Assembly (NCBI RefSeq): GCF_017349075.1 | Contig: NZ_JAFMOF010000001.1 | Span: 1,550,001 to 1,614,000, forward strand | Direction of reading: 5' to 3' | Source: Streptomyces triculaminicus | Lineage (GTDB): Bacteria; Actinomycetota; Actinomycetes; Streptomycetales; Streptomycetaceae | DNA length: 64,000 bases | In this document: piece after piece, positions 1-9,631 of the stretch | Numbering within the stretch: the first letter of the stretch is position 1 | How the letters are laid out: every line of letters starts with the position of its first letter | Translations under genes and position numbers: made by a program | The notes under the pieces: model-generated | Seen by the model: only the letters and a program-made list of their open reading frames with translations | The model's database searches: none | Told to the model about the DNA's origin: nothing

Positions 1-1
1 G

Positions 2-151
2 TCGGCGGCTCCGCGTGGGGCGCGGATCTCGCTGGCGCGCGAGGGAGATCTGGTGCGGGTGCGCGTTCGGGCGGAGGCGGACGGGCCGGGGCCGCTGACG
101 GTGCCGCTGAGCGGGGAGGCGGTGGCCCTTGCGGAGGACACGGTGGGGTGA
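2..151 (+). CDS. TadE-like pilus protein, C-terminal fragment
   Basis: This is the last 49 codons of a gene entering from the left edge; the frame opens at base 2 and ends with TGA at 149-151. The visible tail contains SLAREGDLVRVRV followed by a short acidic end. That is the usual C-terminal pattern of actinobacterial TadE-like minor pilins, where a beta-rich periplasmic segment follows an N-terminal membrane helix that is not visible here. The next gene starts 7 bases downstream and encodes another TadE-like protein, which supports a Flp/Tad pilus (secretion) operon. The assignment rests on this short tail and on the neighbour. Confidence 0.6.
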   Translation, partial: SAAPRGARISLAREGDLVRVRVRAEADGPGPLTVPLSGEAVALAEDTVG

Positions 152-158
152 TCGGGGC

Positions 159-470
159 ATGGCGTCGGTGTGGGTGGCGGTCGTCGCGACGGCGTTCTGC
201 GTGGTGTTCGCCGCGGTCCTGGCCCTGGGCCAGGCCGTGGCGGCCCGGCACCGCGCGGGCGGCGCGGCGGACCTGGCGGTGCTGGCCGCGGCGGATCACG
301 CTCTGCTCGGCGAGAGCGCGGCCTGCGCTCTGGCTCGTGAGGTCGCCGCGGCGCAGGCGGCGCGGGTGGTGCGCTGCACGGTGAAGGGCGAGTTCGCGGA
401 AGTGGCGGCGGAGGCGCGAGCGGGTCCTTACTCCGTACGGGTGCGCTCGCGCGCGGGACCGCCCGGCTAG
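159..470 (+). CDS. TadE-like / Rv3654c-family membrane protein
   Basis: A 103-residue protein with one N-terminal hydrophobic helix (roughly residues 3-24, MASVWVAVVATAFCVVFAAV). It is followed by an Ala-rich segment containing the RAGGAADLAVLAAAD pattern and a CxxA...C pair typical of the actinobacterial helicase/secretion-neighbourhood TadE-like family (TIGR03816). It is probably a minor pilin or pilus-assembly component at the membrane. ATG 159 is preferred over an upstream in-frame TTG (129), because the TTG lies inside the preceding coding sequence. It ends 4 bases before the stop of the convergent helicase gene. In many actinobacteria this tad operon sits next to the same helicase. Confidence 0.75.
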   Translation: MASVWVAVVATAFCVVFAAVLALGQAVAARHRAGGAADLAVLAAADHALLGESAACALAREVAAAQAARVVRCTVKGEFAEVAAEARAGPYSVRVRSRAGPPG

Positions 471-474
471 CCCC

Positions 475-3021
475 TCAGTCCCTCCCGGGCGTTCCTCCGG
501 GGCTCTTGGGACCTTCGGGGCCTTCGGGAGCGTCAGGGGCCTCGAGGCCGCCTTCGGGGCTCCCGGCCTCCTCGGGGTCCTCCGGGGCGGGGGCGCCGGC
601 GAGGAGGTGGGTCAGGAGCCGGATCGCCGCCCTCTTGTCGAGCGGGTCGTTGCCGTTGCCGCACTTGGGGGACTGGATGCAGGAGGGGCAGCCGGTGTCG
701 CACTCGCAGGAGGCGATCGCCTCGCGGGTGGCGCCGAGCCAGCGGGCGGCCGTGTGGAAGGCGCGCTCGGCGAAGCCGGCGCCGCCGGGCTGGCCGTCGT
801 AGACGAAGACCGTCGGCAGGAGGGTGTCGGGGTGCAGGGGCACGGAGACGCCACCGATGTCCCAGCGGTCGCAGGTGGCGAAGAGGGGGAGCATGCCGAT
901 GGAGGCGTGTTCGGCGGCGTGCAGGGCCCCGCCGAGGGCCTCGGGGGTGATGCGGGCGGCGTCGAGCTGGTCCTCGGTGACCGTCCACCACACGGCACGG
1001 GTGCGCAGGGTGCGGGCCGGCAGGTCCAGCTTGGACTCGCCGAGGACCTCGCCGGTGATGAGTTTGCGACGGAGGAAGGAGACGACCTGGTTGGTGACCT
1101 CGACGGAGCCGAAGCACAGCCGCGCGTCTCCCCAGGGGATCTCGGTGGTGGTCTCGAGGACGGAGATGGCGGTGGTGTCGCGGGCGGTCGTCGAATAGGG
1201 CGGGTCGGCCTGCTCGACGAGGGCGACGGCCTCGTCCAGGTCGAGGTGGCGCACGAGGTACGTGCGGCCCTGGTGGAGGTGGACGGCGCCTTCGTGGACG
1301 GTGCTGTGGGCGGCGGCCGCGTCCACGGTGCCCAGTAGCCGGCCCGTGCCCTCCTCCACGATCTGGACGGGCTTTCCGCCGCCGCCACGGATGTCGGCGA
1401 GGTCGGCGGCGCGCTCGCGGCGGGTCCAGTGCCAGGCGGCGGCCCGGCGGCGGAGCAGCCGGCGGGCCTCGAGCTGGGAGATCACGACCATGGCCTCGGG
1501 GCCGAACAGTGACAGGTCGGATTCGGTGAGCGGCAGTTCCTCGGCCGCGGCGCACAGATGGGGGGCGAGGACGTAGGGGTTGTCCGGGTCTAGGACGGTG
1601 GATTCCACCGGTCGGCGGAACAGCGCCTCGGGGTGGTGGACGAGGTAGGTGTCCAGGGGGTCGTCGCGGGCGATGAGGACGGCGAGCGCGCCCCGGCCCG
1701 TACGGCCCGCGCGGCCGGCCTGCTGCCACAGGGAGGCGCGGGTGCCGGGGTAGCCGGACAGGAGGACGGCGTCGAGGCCGGCGACGTCGACGCCGAGTTC
1801 GAGGGCGGAGGTGGCGGCGAGGCCCAGGAGCTCGCCGGTGTGCAGGGAGCGCTCGAGGGCCCGGCGCTCCTCGGGGAGGTAGCCGCCGCGGTAGGCGGCG
1901 ACGCGGGAGGGGAGGGAGCGGTCGACCGCGGCCAGGCGCTCCTGGGCGATCAGCGCGATGAGCTCGGCGCCGCGCCGGGAGCGTACGAAGGCGACGGTGC
2001 GCACGCCCTGGACGGTCAGGTCGGTGAGGAGGTCGGCGGTCTCGGCGGTGGCGGTACGGCGGACGGGGGCGCCGCGCTCGCCGTGGAGCTCGGTGAGCGG
2101 GGGCTCCCAGAGGGCGAAGACGAGCTCGCCGCGCGGAGAGGCGTCCTCGGTGATGCCGGTGACCGGCAGGCCGGTGAGGCGGCTCGCGGCGGTGGCGGGG
2201 TCGGAGGCGGTGGCGGAGGCGAGGAGGAAGACGGGGGAGGAGCCGTAGCGGGCGCAGATGCGCCGCAGCCGGCGCAGCACCTGGGCGACGTGGGAGCCGA
2301 AGACGCCGCGGTAGGTGTGGCACTCGTCGACGACGACGTAGCGCAGGGCGCGCAGGAAGGAGGCCCATCGGGGGTGGGCGGGCAGGATCGAGCGGTGGAG
2401 CATGTCGGGGTTGGTGAGTGCGTAATTGGCGTACTGACGCACCCATTCGCGTTCTTCCACGGGCGTGTCGCCGTCGTAGACGGCGGGCCGGACGCCTTTG
2501 CCCAGGGGGGCGGCCAGAGTGCGCACGGCGCGGCGCTGGTCGGCGGCCAGGGCCTTGGTGGGGGCGAGGTACAGGGCGGTGGCGCCGCGGCCGTTGGGGG
2601 CCTCGGAGCCGTCCAGGAGGGTGCTCAGCACCGGCGCGAGGTAGGCGAGGGACTTGCCGGAGGCGGTGCCGGTGGCCACGACGACGGACTCGCCGCGCAG
2701 GGCGTGCTCGGCGGTGAGCGCCTGATGGGCCCAGGGCCGCTCGATGCCCGCCGCCCGGATGGCCTCGATCACTTCCGGCCGGATCTTCTCGGGCCAGGGG
2801 GCATGACGTCCGGGACGCGGGGGCAAGTGCTCCGTATGAGTGATGCGTGCAGCCCGGCTCGGCCCGGCGGCGAGTCGGTCGAGGACCGTCCGGGGAGCGG
2901 GATGTACGCCCGCCTCCGGCGGGAGTTGATCGTTGGCCATCGACATCGAGTGTGTCACTGGAGTGACGGACAATGGCGCCAAGGCGTCGTACACGCCTGC
3001 CGGTAAGTGATTGAATGCCAT
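475..3021 (-). CDS. DEAD/DEAH-box helicase with C-terminal Zn-binding DUF1998 domain
   Basis: An 848-residue superfamily 2 helicase. Motif I reads ATGTASGKS (about residue 118), motif II is DECH, motif III is SATAS, and motif VI is [12 protein letters not shown]. The C-terminal DUF1998 region ends with a four-cysteine cluster ([16 protein letters not shown]), the metal site of the MrfA/YprA family. MrfA acts in repair of mitomycin-type DNA damage in Bacillus; the exact role here is inferred. A Pro/Glu/Gly-rich disordered tail follows. ATG 3021 (MAFNHLPAG) is chosen because it leaves a 54-base divergent gap to bldG. This helicase-bldG arrangement is the one known in Streptomyces coelicolor. 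Confidence 0.9.
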   Translation of the reverse strand: MAFNHLPAGVYDALAPLSVTPVTHSMSMANDQLPPEAGVHPAPRTVLDRLAAGPSRAARITHTEHLPPRPGRHAPWPEKIRPEVIEAIRAAGIERPWAHQALTAEHALRGESVVVATGTASGKSLAYLAPVLSTLLDGSEAPNGRGATALYLAPTKALAADQRRAVRTLAAPLGKGVRPAVYDGDTPVEEREWVRQYANYALTNPDMLHRSILPAHPRWASFLRALRYVVVDECHTYRGVFGSHVAQVLRRLRRICARYGSSPVFLLASATASDPATAASRLTGLPVTGITEDASPRGELVFALWEPPLTELHGERGAPVRRTATAETADLLTDLTVQGVRTVAFVRSRRGAELIALIAQERLAAVDRSLPSRVAAYRGGYLPEERRALERSLHTGELLGLAATSALELGVDVAGLDAVLLSGYPGTRASLWQQAGRAGRTGRGALAVLIARDDPLDTYLVHHPEALFRRPVESTVLDPDNPYVLAPHLCAAAEELPLTESDLSLFGPEAMVVISQLEARRLLRRRAAAWHWTRRERAADLADIRGGGGKPVQIVEEGTGRLLGTVDAAAAHSTVHEGAVHLHQGRTYLVRHLDLDEAVALVEQADPPYSTTARDTTAISVLETTTEIPWGDARLCFGSVEVTNQVVSFLRRKLITGEVLGESKLDLPARTLRTRAVWWTVTEDQLDAARITPEALGGALHAAEHASIGMLPLFATCDRWDIGGVSVPLHPDTLLPTVFVYDGQPGGAGFAERAFHTAARWLGATREAIASCECDTGCPSCIQSPKCGNGNDPLDKRAAIRLLTHLLAGAPAPEDPEEAGSPEGGLEAPDAPEGPEGPKSPGGTPGRD

Positions 3022-3075
3022 CGCGGCTGCCGATCCATGGGGGGCGACCGCTCGATGCAAGGTGCTGGAGGATCC

Positions 3076-3417
3076 GTGGACCTGTCCCTGTCAACCGAGA
3101 CCGTAGGCGACCGTACGGTTGTCCGGGTCGGTGGCGAGATTGATGTGTACACCGCGCCCAAGCTGCGTGAGCAGCTGGTCGAGCTGGTCAACGACGGTAA
3201 CTACCACCTCGTCGTGGACATGGAGGGCGTCGACTTCCTCGACTCCACCGGGCTCGGCGTTCTGGTCGGCGGACTGAAGCGGGTACGGGCCCACGAGGGC
3301 TCGCTGCGGCTGGTCTGCAACCAGGAGCGCATTCTCAAGATTTTCCGTATCACCGGTCTGACCAAGGTGTTCCCGATCCACACCTCGGTCGAGGACGCGG
3401 TGCAGGCGACCGACTAG
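3076..3417 (+). CDS. bldG: Anti-sigma factor antagonist BldG (STAS domain)
   Basis: A 113-residue single STAS-domain protein. The phosphorylatable serine motif [14 protein letters not shown] sits near residue 57, and the protein has the length of S. coelicolor BldG. BldG is cycled between phosphorylated and unphosphorylated forms by RsbW-like kinases and releases sigma factors from anti-sigma factors. It is required for aerial mycelium and antibiotic production. The GTG start at 3076 follows GGAGG at 3067-3071. The anti-sigma gene starts 193 bases downstream in the same orientation, as in the known bldG locus, and the divergent neighbour is the helicase. Family assignment is secure; the regulatory role is from the known orthologue. 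Confidence 0.95.
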   Translation: MDLSLSTETVGDRTVVRVGGEIDVYTAPKLREQLVELVNDGNYHLVVDMEGVDFLDSTGLGVLVGGLKRVRAHEGSLRLVCNQERILKIFRITGLTKVFPIHTSVEDAVQATD

Positions 3418-3610
3418 GAAGGACGCGACCGCACACGTCGCGACCGGACAAGACGGCCGGGCGGACCCGGCGGCCGGGAGGACCGGCCGGCGGCGGACGC
3501 CCGACGACAGAGCCACGCCGGGGGGTCCTGGGCCCGAGGGTCCGGCCCCTCTGCGAGTCCGCCCTCTTCCGGAAGAGGGAAAGAGGGCACGTTCCACCGA
3601 GGGGGATGGC

Positions 3611-4060
3611 ATGGCCACCGTCGAACTTCTCTTCAGTGCCCTTCCCGAGCATGTCCGGACGGCCAGGCTGGTGGCGGCCGCGGTGGCGCGCCGGGCCGGG
3701 GTCGACGAGGCGGTGCTGGACGAGGTCCGGCTGGCCGTCGGGGAGGCGTGTTCGCGCGCCGTCGGCCTGCATGTCAGCCAGGAGATCTCCAGCCCGGTAC
3801 GGGTGGTGCTGACCGAGGACGAGAAGAAGTTCTCCATCGAGGTCGCCGACGACGCCCCGCACGCGATCTCCGTGGCCGTGGCCACCCCGGGTTCCGCGGG
3901 GACCGCGCCGGCGGCGGACGACGCCGGTGGTGACGGCGAGGACGACATGGGCCTGGCCGTGATCAGCGGTCTGGTCGACGACGTCGAGGTGTCGGCGGGC
4001 GCGGACGGCGGTCTGATCCGGATGAGCTGGCCGACGACCCCGGCGTCCGCGACGCCGTAG
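3611..4060 (+). CDS. Anti-sigma factor (RsbW/HATPase-like), BldG partner
   Basis: A 149-residue protein of the RsbW-type ATP-binding family. The N-terminal half contains a helix-rich segment with DEVRLAVGEACSRAV (the N-box region, around residues 37-51). The C-terminal half contains DDMGLAVISGLVDDVEV, the G1-box equivalent. Position directly after bldG matches the anti-sigma gene of the S. coelicolor bldG locus, whose product binds BldG and a sigma factor. A Gly/Ala/Asp-rich insertion (about residues 92-115) separates the two motifs. ATG 3611 is used; an upstream ATG at 3606 is out of frame. Kinase activity is inferred from the family. Confidence 0.85.
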   Translation: MATVELLFSALPEHVRTARLVAAAVARRAGVDEAVLDEVRLAVGEACSRAVGLHVSQEISSPVRVVLTEDEKKFSIEVADDAPHAISVAVATPGSAGTAPAADDAGGDGEDDMGLAVISGLVDDVEVSAGADGGLIRMSWPTTPASATP

Positions 4061-4505
4061 CCCACCGGCCGCCTTCCGCTGTAGGTCTCTCGCCCCGACC
4101 GGCGTAATCCCGTCGTCGGCCCGGGTGAAAACACCTGGCTGATTCTCGATCGTGCCCGCGGAATTCCGGTCGTGGGCCCCGCCGGGTTCCGGATCTTCAC
4201 GGGAAGGTCCTCGAATCGCCAGATCACCTGCCGATGATCTGCCGGTCATCTGCAGATCACCGGTGAAAGACCGGCGAAACACTGGCGAAGGGTCGGCACG
4301 ACACCGGCGAAGGGCCGGCGGATCGTTTCGGGGTCCGTAGGCGCGCAGTCTCATTCCGGTTCCCGCGCTCTGTTTTGATCTCGCCATGCTCCCTACAATC
4401 CGTCCATCTTGAGCTCAGGACGCCTGAGCGTGGCGGCTGTTCCCGCGGTTGTCCCTGTGTCGCGCTGCGGCCGCACGCCCATGTGCCAAACGTCAGGGAG
4501 GACGA
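4061..4505. other. 445-bp intergenic region upstream of the pyrophosphatase gene
   Basis: No convincing coding sequence is visible. The second half holds short GC-rich repeats: alternating GATC/TGATCTGC words near 4213-4260, then the two imperfect 19-bp repeats listed separately. The region presumably holds the promoter of the pyrophosphatase gene, but I could not identify clear -35/-10 hexamers. Confidence 0.5.
4279..4319. repeat. Two imperfect 19-bp direct repeats
   Basis: ACACTGGCGAAGGGTCGGC (4279-4297) and ACACCGGCGAAGGGCCGGC (4301-4319) match at 17 of 19 positions with a 22-bp period. A partial third copy (ACCGGCGAAAC) lies just before them at about 4270. They sit roughly 190 bp upstream of the pyrophosphatase start. 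They could be protein-binding repeats or simple slippage products. Confidence 0.45.
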
Positions 4506-6899
4506 ATGGCGGGGCCCCTTACCCCTCGACAGGTGGACTTCACTCAGAATCTCGCGGTCGAGCTGACCGACGGCAATCGCACGCTGGTGATGGTGATCGC
4601 GGCCGTCGCGATCGCGGCACTGGTGGTGGCCGTGGTACTGGTGCGACAGGTGCTCTCGGCAGGCGAGGGAACCGACGGCATGAAGAGAATCGCCGCGGCG
4701 GTGCAGGAGGGCGCGAACGCGTATCTCGCCCGGCAGTTGCGCACGCTCGGCGTGTTCGCCGTGGTCGTGTTCTTTCTGCTCATGCTGCTTCCGGCGGACA
4801 ACTGGTCGCAGCGCCTCGGCCGTTCGGTCTTCTTCCTGATCGGCGCGTTGTTCTCGGCGGCCACCGGCTATATCGGCATGTGGCTGGCGGTGCGCAGCAA
4901 TGTGCGGGTGGCCGCGGCGGCCCGGGAGGCGACTCCGGCCGAGGGCGAGCCCGAGAAGGACCTGACGGAGGTCGCCCACCGGGCCATGAAGATCGCGTTC
5001 CGTACGGGCGGTGTCGTCGGGATGTTCACCGTCGGCCTCGGCCTGCTGGGCGCCTCCTGCGTGGTGCTCGTGTACGCGGCGGACGCGCCCAAGGTGCTGG
5101 AGGGCTTCGGGTTCGGCGCGGCGCTGCTGGCGATGTTCATGCGGGTCGGGGGCGGCATCTTCACCAAGGCGGCCGACGTCGGCGCCGACCTCGTCGGCAA
5201 AGTGGAACAGGGCATTCCGGAGGATGACCCGCGCAATGCCGCGACCATCGCGGACAACGTGGGCGACAACGTCGGCGACTGCGCGGGCATGGCGGCCGAC
5301 CTCTTCGAGTCGTACGCCGTCACGCTCGTCGCCGCGCTGATCCTCGGCAAGGCGGCGTTCGGCGACGCGGGTCTGGCCTTTCCGCTGCTCGTGCCCGCCA
5401 TCGGCGTGCTGACCGCGATGATCGGCGTCTTCGCGGTGGCGCCGCGGCGCAGCGACCGCAGCGGAATGACCGCGATCAACCGGGGCTTCTTCATCTCGGC
5501 CGTCATCTCCCTCGTCCTGGTGGCGGTGGCGGTGTTCGCGTATCTGCCCTCCAGCTACGCGGACTTGACCGGCATCGAAGACGCCGACATCGCCGGCCAC
5601 GACGGCGACCCGCGGGTGCTCGCGCTGGTGGCCGTGGCGATCGGCATCGTCCTCGCGGCGCTCATCCAGCAGCTGACCGGCTACTTCACCGAGACCAGCC
5701 GGCGGCCCGTACGGGACATCGGCAAGACCTCCCTCACCGGTCCCGCGACGGTCGTCCTCTCCGGCATCTCGCTCGGCCTGGAGTCGGCGGTCTACTCGGC
5801 GGTGCTGATCGCCCTCGGCGTGTACGGGGCGTTCCTGCTGGGCGGCACGTCCATCATGCTGGCGCTGTTCGCGGTGGCGCTGGCCGGGACGGGCCTGCTG
5901 ACCACGGTCGGGGTCATCGTCGCGATGGACACCTTCGGCCCGGTCTCCGACAACGCGCAGGGCATCGCCGAGATGTCCGGCGACGTCGAGGGCGCGGGCG
6001 CGCGGGTGCTCACCGACCTCGACGCCGTCGGCAACACCACCAAGGCGATCACCAAGGGCATCGCCATCGCCACGGCCGTCCTGGCCGCGTCCGCGCTGTT
6101 CGGCTCGTACCGCGACGCGATCGCCACCGCCGTCGACGACGTGCACGCCAAGGCGGGCGAGATGGGGCTGAGCCTGGACATCTCGCAGCCGAACAACCTC
6201 GTCGGGCTGGTGCTCGGCGCGGCCGTCGTCTTCCTCTTCTCGGGCCTGGCCATCAACGCGGTGTCGCGTTCGGCAGGCGCGGTGGTCTACGAGGTGCGGC
6301 GGCAGTTCCGCGAGCACCCCGGGATCATGGACTACAGCGAGAAGCCGGAGTACGGGCGGGTGGTGGACATCTGCACCAAGGACGCGCTGCGCGAGCTGGC
6401 CACGCCCGGTCTGCTGGCGGTCATGGCGCCCATCGCGGTGGGCTTCTCGCTCGGCGTCGGCGCGCTCGGTTCGTATCTGGCGGGCGCGATCGGCACCGGC
6501 ACGCTGATGGCCGTTTTCCTCGCCAACTCCGGTGGCGCCTGGGACAACGCCAAGAAGCTGGTGGAGGACGGGCATCACGGCGGCAAGGGGAGCGAGGCGC
6601 ACGCGGCGACGGTCATCGGCGACACGGTCGGCGACCCGTTCAAGGACACCGCCGGTCCCGCGATCAACCCGCTGCTGAAGGTGATGAACCTGGTGGCGCT
6701 GCTCATCGCGCCGGCGGTGGTGAAGTTCAGTTACGGGGCGGACGCCAACCGGGGGCTGCGGATCGCGGTGGCGGCGCTGGCGATCGCCGTGATCGTGGGC
6801 GCGGTCTACGTCTCCAAGCGGCGCGGTGTGGCCGTGGACGGCGACGACGGGGAGGCCGAGCCCGCGGCCAAGCCGGTCGATCCGGCGGTGGTCTCCTGA
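4506..6899 (+). CDS. hppA: K+-independent/dependent type membrane H+-translocating pyrophosphatase
   Basis: A 797-residue polytopic membrane protein with about 15-16 hydrophobic segments. It hydrolyses cytoplasmic pyrophosphate and pumps protons across the membrane. Family signatures visible are the substrate-binding GGGIFTKAADVGADLVGKVE (about residues 217-236), DNVGDNVGDCAGMAADLFE just after it, the C-terminal GGAWDNAKKLVEDG, and GDTVGDPFKDTAGPAINPLLK. The acidic clusters in these segments bind the Mg-PPi complex. Length and motifs are those of intact family members. ATG 4506 follows the purine-rich AGGGAGGACGA. A hydrophilic Glu/Ala-rich tail ends the protein. The gene appears monocistronic. 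Confidence 0.96.
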   Translation: MAGPLTPRQVDFTQNLAVELTDGNRTLVMVIAAVAIAALVVAVVLVRQVLSAGEGTDGMKRIAAAVQEGANAYLARQLRTLGVFAVVVFFLLMLLPADNWSQRLGRSVFFLIGALFSAATGYIGMWLAVRSNVRVAAAAREATPAEGEPEKDLTEVAHRAMKIAFRTGGVVGMFTVGLGLLGASCVVLVYAADAPKVLEGFGFGAALLAMFMRVGGGIFTKAADVGADLVGKVEQGIPEDDPRNAATIADNVGDNVGDCAGMAADLFESYAVTLVAALILGKAAFGDAGLAFPLLVPAIGVLTAMIGVFAVAPRRSDRSGMTAINRGFFISAVISLVLVAVAVFAYLPSSYADLTGIEDADIAGHDGDPRVLALVAVAIGIVLAALIQQLTGYFTETSRRPVRDIGKTSLTGPATVVLSGISLGLESAVYSAVLIALGVYGAFLLGGTSIMLALFAVALAGTGLLTTVGVIVAMDTFGPVSDNAQGIAEMSGDVEGAGARVLTDLDAVGNTTKAITKGIAIATAVLAASALFGSYRDAIATAVDDVHAKAGEMGLSLDISQPNNLVGLVLGAAVVFLFSGLAINAVSRSAGAVVYEVRRQFREHPGIMDYSEKPEYGRVVDICTKDALRELATPGLLAVMAPIAVGFSLGVGALGSYLAGAIGTGTLMAVFLANSGGAWDNAKKLVEDGHHGGKGSEAHAATVIGDTVGDPFKDTAGPAINPLLKVMNLVALLIAPAVVKFSYGADANRGLRIAVAALAIAVIVGAVYVSKRRGVAVDGDDGEAEPAAKPVDPAVVS

Positions 6900-7094
6900 C
6901 GGTTCCTCAGTCCGGAATGTGACAGCCGTAGCGCGCCGTACGTCCCGTCGGTACCGGTCGCCAGGTGCGGCGAATGCCACGCCGTTCTTGGTGCAAATGG
7001 ATCGAAAAGCGGACGTATGGTGTGCTCGGCTCCCGGCCCGTGCCGCCCGGCCGTGTAAGTTCCGGGGCCGAGAGCCATTGAAGGGACCAATCCG

Positions 7095-7670
7095 GTGAAC
7101 AAGAAGCTTGTGGCTGCACTGTCCGGCGGGGCGGCACTTGTCCTGGCGCTGACGGGCTGCGGCGGTGGCGGCGACGACAGCAAGAAGAAGCTCGACGACT
7201 GGGCGAAGAACGTCTGCGACCAGATGCAGCCTCAGGTGAAGAAGATCCAGGAGGCCAACTCCTCGATCGCCAACGTCCAGAACGAGGAGGACTCGAAGAA
7301 GATCCAGCAGACCGACTCGACCGCCTTCCAGGCCAACGCCGACGCCTACAGGGCGCTCGGCACGTCCGTCGACCGCGCGGGGGCGCCCCCGGTCAAGGAC
7401 GGCGAGACCAGCCAGAAGAACGCGGTCAAGGCGCTCAACGACCTCTCCACGGCCTACACCGGGCTGAAGAAGCGCATGGACGCGCTGGACACCAAGGACA
7501 AGGCCAAGTTCGCCGAGGGCCTCAAGAGCATCGCCACGGACATCGGCAAGCTCAGCAGCCGCAGCGACGAGGCGCTCAAGAAGCTGCAGTCCGGTGACGT
7601 CGGCAAGGCCATGGCGAAGCAGCCGGGCTGTCAGAAGTCGTCGGTCACGCCGACGCCGACCAAGAAGTGA
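7095..7670 (+). CDS. Small secreted lipoprotein
   Basis: A 191-residue protein with a short signal peptide and lipobox: MNKKLVAALSGG, a hydrophobic stretch, then LTGC with the acceptor Cys at about residue 22 and a Gly-rich linker. The mature part is Lys/Asp/Gln-rich, helical and has no transmembrane segment, so it should be anchored to the outer face of the membrane. I recognise no enzymatic motif. GTG 7095 is the start, since the signal peptide begins immediately. Homologous small lipoproteins occur at this position between the pyrophosphatase and methyltransferase genes in Streptomyces; function is unknown. Confidence 0.85.
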   Translation: MNKKLVAALSGGAALVLALTGCGGGGDDSKKKLDDWAKNVCDQMQPQVKKIQEANSSIANVQNEEDSKKIQQTDSTAFQANADAYRALGTSVDRAGAPPVKDGETSQKNAVKALNDLSTAYTGLKKRMDALDTKDKAKFAEGLKSIATDIGKLSSRSDEALKKLQSGDVGKAMAKQPGCQKSSVTPTPTKK

Positions 7671-7811
7671 CGGCCCGGGGCGACAGCCACGCGTGACGGC
7701 ATGACCTGACCGTCGAGAAGTGACCCGGGCCGCCATTCAGTTGGCTCCGCCCGGCGCCGCGCCCGCCCGCGCCGCGCCGGGCTTTCGCCATTTACCGGTG
7801 GCGCCCCGACA

Positions 7812-9359
7812 ATGGGTCCCGTGAGTACCACGCACCTCCCCGCCGCCGATCCCACGCGCACCGCCCGGCTGCGCGACGCCCTGCTGACCGCCGCCTTCAC
7901 CGCCGACGGTCTCCTCGAGCTGCTCGGCGCCCCCGCCTACGCCGCGCTCGCCCGCAGCGAGACCGTCCCCGCCCTGCGCGCCACGCGCGGCGACGGCCCG
8001 CTGGAGACCCTGGTCCGGCTCTTCCTGCTGCAGCGCCCGGTCGCCTACGGGCAGGCCGCCGCCGCGCTGCCGGTGGAGGACTGCCTGGCCGACGGCTGGC
8101 TGGTGCGCGACGCGCGGGACGAGGGCCAGGTGCGGGCGAGCGTGGACGTACGCCCGTACGGCGGTCCCGACGGCGAGGACTGGTGGATCGTCTCCGACCT
8201 GGGCTGCGCCGTCGGCGGCGCGGGCGGGATCGCGCAGGGGGCGGCGGGCCCCGCCGGTGTGGACCGCTCGGAGCTGGTCCTCGGGGTGGGCGGCGCGTCC
8301 ACGACGCTCGCCGGGCTCACCGTCCGTACGCCCGTGTCGAGCGCCCTCGACCTCGGCACCGGCTCCGGCATCCAGGCCCTGCACGCCGCCCAGCACGCCG
8401 GGCGGGTCACCGCCACGGACCTCAACCCGCGCGCGCTGCACTTCGCGCGGCTCACGCTCGCACTGTCCGGCGCACCGGAGGCCGACCTGCGCCAGGGTTC
8501 GCTCTTCGAGCCGGTCGCGGGCGAGACCTTCGACCTGATCGTCTCGAACCCGCCCTTCGTCATCTCCCCCGGCGCCCGGCTGACCTACCGCGACGGCGGC
8601 ATGGGCGGCGACGACCTGTGCCGCACGCTGGTGGGCCAGGCGGCCGACCGGCTCAACGACGGCGGCTACTGCCAGCTGCTGGCCAATTGGCAGCACGTGA
8701 GCGGCGAGGACTGGCGGGAGCGGCTCGCGTCCTGGGTGCCGAACGGCTGCGACGCCTGGATCGTGCAGCGGGAGGTGCAGGACGTCGCGCAGTACGCCGA
8801 GCTGTGGCTGCGCGACGCCGGCGATCACCGCACCACCCCCGAGGAGTACGCGTCCCGCTATGACGCGTGGCTGGAGGAGTTCGAGGCCCGTAAGACCAAG
8901 GGCGTCGGATTTGGCTGGATCACGCTGCGCAAGACGGGTTCCGACCGCCCCTCCGTGATCACCGAGGAGTGGCCGCACCCGGTCGAGCAGCCGCTGGGCG
9001 AGACCGTAAGGGCGCATTTCGAGCGGCAGGACTTCCTGCGCACCCACGACGACGCCGCGCTGCTGGCCGCGCACTACCGGCTGGCCGACGAGGTCGTGCA
9101 GGAGCAGGTCGGGCTGCCGGGGGCCGAGGACCCCGAGCACGTGGTGCTGCGGCAGAACAGGGGCATGCGGCGGGCGACCAAGGTCGACACGGTGGGTGCC
9201 GGGTTCGCCGGCGTGTGTGACGGCTCTCTCAGCGCGGGCCGGATCCTGGACGCGATCGCCCAGCTGATCGGGGAGGACCCCGTGCTGCTGCGCGACCGCA
9301 CGCCGGAGTCCGTCCGGATGCTCGTCGGCCAGGGCTTCATCACGCCGGTGACCGGCTGA
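7812..9359 (+). CDS. SAM-dependent class I methyltransferase (HemK/N6-type)
   Basis: A protein of about 515 residues. An N-terminal all-alpha region (to about residue 160) is followed by a Rossmann methyltransferase core. Motif I is ALDLGTGSGIQALHAAQ, followed by ATDLNPRAL, and the catalytic tetrapeptide NPPF lies in DLIVSNPPFVIS. NPPY/F is typical of enzymes that methylate amide or exocyclic amino nitrogens in protein release factors, ribosomal proteins or RNA. The C-terminal domain ends with CDGSLSAGRILDAIA. Target unknown. The start is either ATG 7812 or GTG 7821; the latter gives VSTTHLPA. It sits between the lipoprotein gene and topA. Confidence 0.85.
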   Translation: MGPVSTTHLPAADPTRTARLRDALLTAAFTADGLLELLGAPAYAALARSETVPALRATRGDGPLETLVRLFLLQRPVAYGQAAAALPVEDCLADGWLVRDARDEGQVRASVDVRPYGGPDGEDWWIVSDLGCAVGGAGGIAQGAAGPAGVDRSELVLGVGGASTTLAGLTVRTPVSSALDLGTGSGIQALHAAQHAGRVTATDLNPRALHFARLTLALSGAPEADLRQGSLFEPVAGETFDLIVSNPPFVISPGARLTYRDGGMGGDDLCRTLVGQAADRLNDGGYCQLLANWQHVSGEDWRERLASWVPNGCDAWIVQREVQDVAQYAELWLRDAGDHRTTPEEYASRYDAWLEEFEARKTKGVGFGWITLRKTGSDRPSVITEEWPHPVEQPLGETVRAHFERQDFLRTHDDAALLAAHYRLADEVVQEQVGLPGAEDPEHVVLRQNRGMRRATKVDTVGAGFAGVCDGSLSAGRILDAIAQLIGEDPVLLRDRTPESVRMLVGQGFITPVTG

Positions 9360-9631
9360 GGGGCCCTTCGGCCGACTGACGAGAAGGGGGGAAGGAGGGG
9401 TCGTGTTCGCGTCACCTTTTCCTTCCCCCGGTCCGGCCGGGTGGTGTCCCCCTTACCCACGGTGGTGTGACGGTCCGGGCGGCAGACAGGACGCTTGTCG
9501 GGTTACCGTTCGAGTGGCGTTGCGGGCTTTTTCCGTTTGACACGGGGGCGGGATGTACCGTCACACTCCGCAGCGTCACGTAACGCCCACAGAAACGCCC
9601 ACACCGAGTGCCGACCGGAAGAAGAGCGAAG

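Noticed and set aside
4257..7736. 1,159-codon open frame on the minus strand opposite the pyrophosphatase and lipoprotein genes
   Set aside because: His/Arg/Gly-rich composition with no domains; it is the antisense shadow of well-supported genes in GC-rich DNA.
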